Positions 63,320 to 64,000 of a stretch of 64,000 nt of DNA are shown in pieces; position 1 is the first letter of the stretch, and each line of letters opens with the position of its first letter. The translations under genes were made by a program, and so were the position numbers. A model generated the notes under the pieces. It saw only the letters and a program-made list of their open reading frames with translations, was not told where the DNA came from and searched no databases. Source of the DNA: Taishania sp. (GTDB lineage: Bacteria; Bacteroidota; Bacteroidia; Flavobacteriales_D; Crocinitomicaceae); the NCBI GenBank assembly GCA_030150045.1, contig JASLGM010000020.1, forward strand, positions 1-64,000, given 5' to 3'.

Positions 63320-63473
63320 TTTTCAGCCCGGGCGGAACCGTGGTAGCTAGATGAAGAAAAAAAGGTGTAAGTATTTGCTTTCCACTGCGACCAAAGGAAG
63401 CACGTGGAAAGCAATTTGCGAACCCTTTTTTACGAATCTACTAAAACGTGTAGACCGATAAAGGCTGCCAAGA
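63320..63473 (+). repeat. Module B repeat, copy 7
   Basis: The ends CAGCC (63324-63328) / GGCTG (63463-63467) pair. The outer stem AAAAAAGG (63358-63365) / CCTTTTTT (63424-63431) and the inner stem GCTTTCCAC (63377-63385) / GTGGAAAGC (63404-63412) are perfect; the conserved loop is TGCGACCAAAGGAAGCAC. Confidence 0.82.
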
Positions 63474-63519
63474 AAAGGTACTTCTCCTCATCTATCTTGG
63501 CTTTACTTTAGGATTCATT

Positions 63520-64000
63520 TTATTTCTTGTGAAACAGCCAATGCGGACCTGCTTCGGTCAACTGCGCTTTTTTTGCCGTGTATTCGTCGGCAGTCGTGAA
63601 AGACGCCATGGAAACGAGGTGCATGTTGTTAACCACGCCAATGATAGCGGCCTCCACGCCTTTCGCTTGAAGAATAGCAATCAGTTTATGTGCGTTTGCT
63701 TCCTCACCAAACGACCCAGCGATGGCCTGATAGGGAAGTGATTTATTGACTTTTCCGGAAGTATTTGCAACTATTTTTTGCGTTTCTACCTTGGCGTCAA
63801 CTTTGCGTTCTATTTCCTTTATTGGCTCTGTATTTGTTTGAACAGGTTGCGTTTCCAAATACGTATCCTCAATAGCTTCTTTGATTTCCTCTTCGATTTC
63901 TTCGGCATCCATTTCTGGTACTTCTATTTGTTCATCCACCTCATCTTCACTATCCAACAAAACGGTAGATTGAGTGGTAACTAAAGATTTAATTTGCTCC
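63520..64000 (-). CDS. SPOR-domain protein, N-terminus beyond the window
   Basis: The C-terminal 159 residues of a larger protein; the frame is open to the window edge (EQIKSLVTTQSTVLLDSEDE...). A very acidic stretch (EDEVDEQIEVPEMDAEEIEEEIKEAIED) and a linker lead to a SPOR domain of about 75 residues (LPYQAIAGSFGEEANAHKLIAILQAKGVEAAII ... MASFTTADEYTAKKAQL), which binds denuded peptidoglycan. It is probably a division or envelope protein, perhaps with an N-terminal HU-like part as in some Bacteroidota SPOR proteins (a guess, not visible here). Confidence 0.8.
   Translation of the reverse strand, partial: EQIKSLVTTQSTVLLDSEDEVDEQIEVPEMDAEEIEEEIKEAIEDTYLETQPVQTNTEPIKEIERKVDAKVETQKIVANTSGKVNKSLPYQAIAGSFGEEANAHKLIAILQAKGVEAAIIGVVNNMHLVSMASFTTADEYTAKKAQLTEAGPHWLFHKK

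Overview
The window reads as chromosomal DNA from a member of the Bacteroidota, most likely Flavobacteriia (a Crocinitomicaceae/Fluviicola-like lineage is a guess). The DNA is AT-rich. Promoters fit the Bacteroidota pattern TTG-N19/20-TAnnTTTG, seen exactly at three tRNA genes. Several exported proteins carry type IX secretion (T9SS) C-terminal sorting domains. TonB-dependent receptors, a TonB receptor/DUF4249 pair, bacillithiol synthesis (bshC) and a split transketolase also fit this phylum.

Layout: 1-14.6 kb holds tRNA-Lys (cut by the window edge), aroK, a membrane protein, a 2634-residue T9SS-B surface protein with nine tandem repeats, a transglutaminase-like protein, and a compact run of an M61 peptidase, a receiver-cyclase-HD fusion and a PduO-type cobalamin adenosyltransferase. 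14.6-20.6 kb is an accessory islet: decayed IS3-family fragments flank a T9SS-A protein, next to a tRNA-Arg/Pro/Ser cluster. 20.6-40.3 kb is mostly housekeeping: map, sucC, accC, tamB, tsaD, a dsbD operon, recG, dnaX, a cyclophilin and bshC. 40.3-50 kb holds two TonB-dependent receptors, DUF4249, bioD and pheT. 50-55.7 kb holds a glycosyltransferase, a UspA protein and an operon of the two transketolase halves with a secreted VWA protein between them. 55.8-61.4 kb is a T9SS-B surface-protein cluster. The window ends with gap, a small secreted protein and a truncated SPOR-domain gene.

The most interesting signal is non-coding. Two repeat modules, A (about 90-120 nt) and B (about 150 nt), occur five and six times in the gaps, mostly between convergent genes, with A always on the 5' side of B. 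In every copy the two ends pair, and the pairing is kept while the bases change (B: CAGCC/GGCTG versus CTGCC/GGCAG; A: GCGCT/AGCGC, GCGTT/AACGC, CCACT/AGTGG). Inner hairpins co-vary in the same way. This is the signature of a selected structured RNA or folded single-stranded DNA element.

Other points of interest: dnaX is split over two frames at a run of ten A residues, so that full-length tau needs slippage; nine genes have a -7 promoter box only 4-8 nt before the start codon, which suggests leaderless mRNAs; and the cyclase fusion has a receiver domain lacking its phosphorylation residues.
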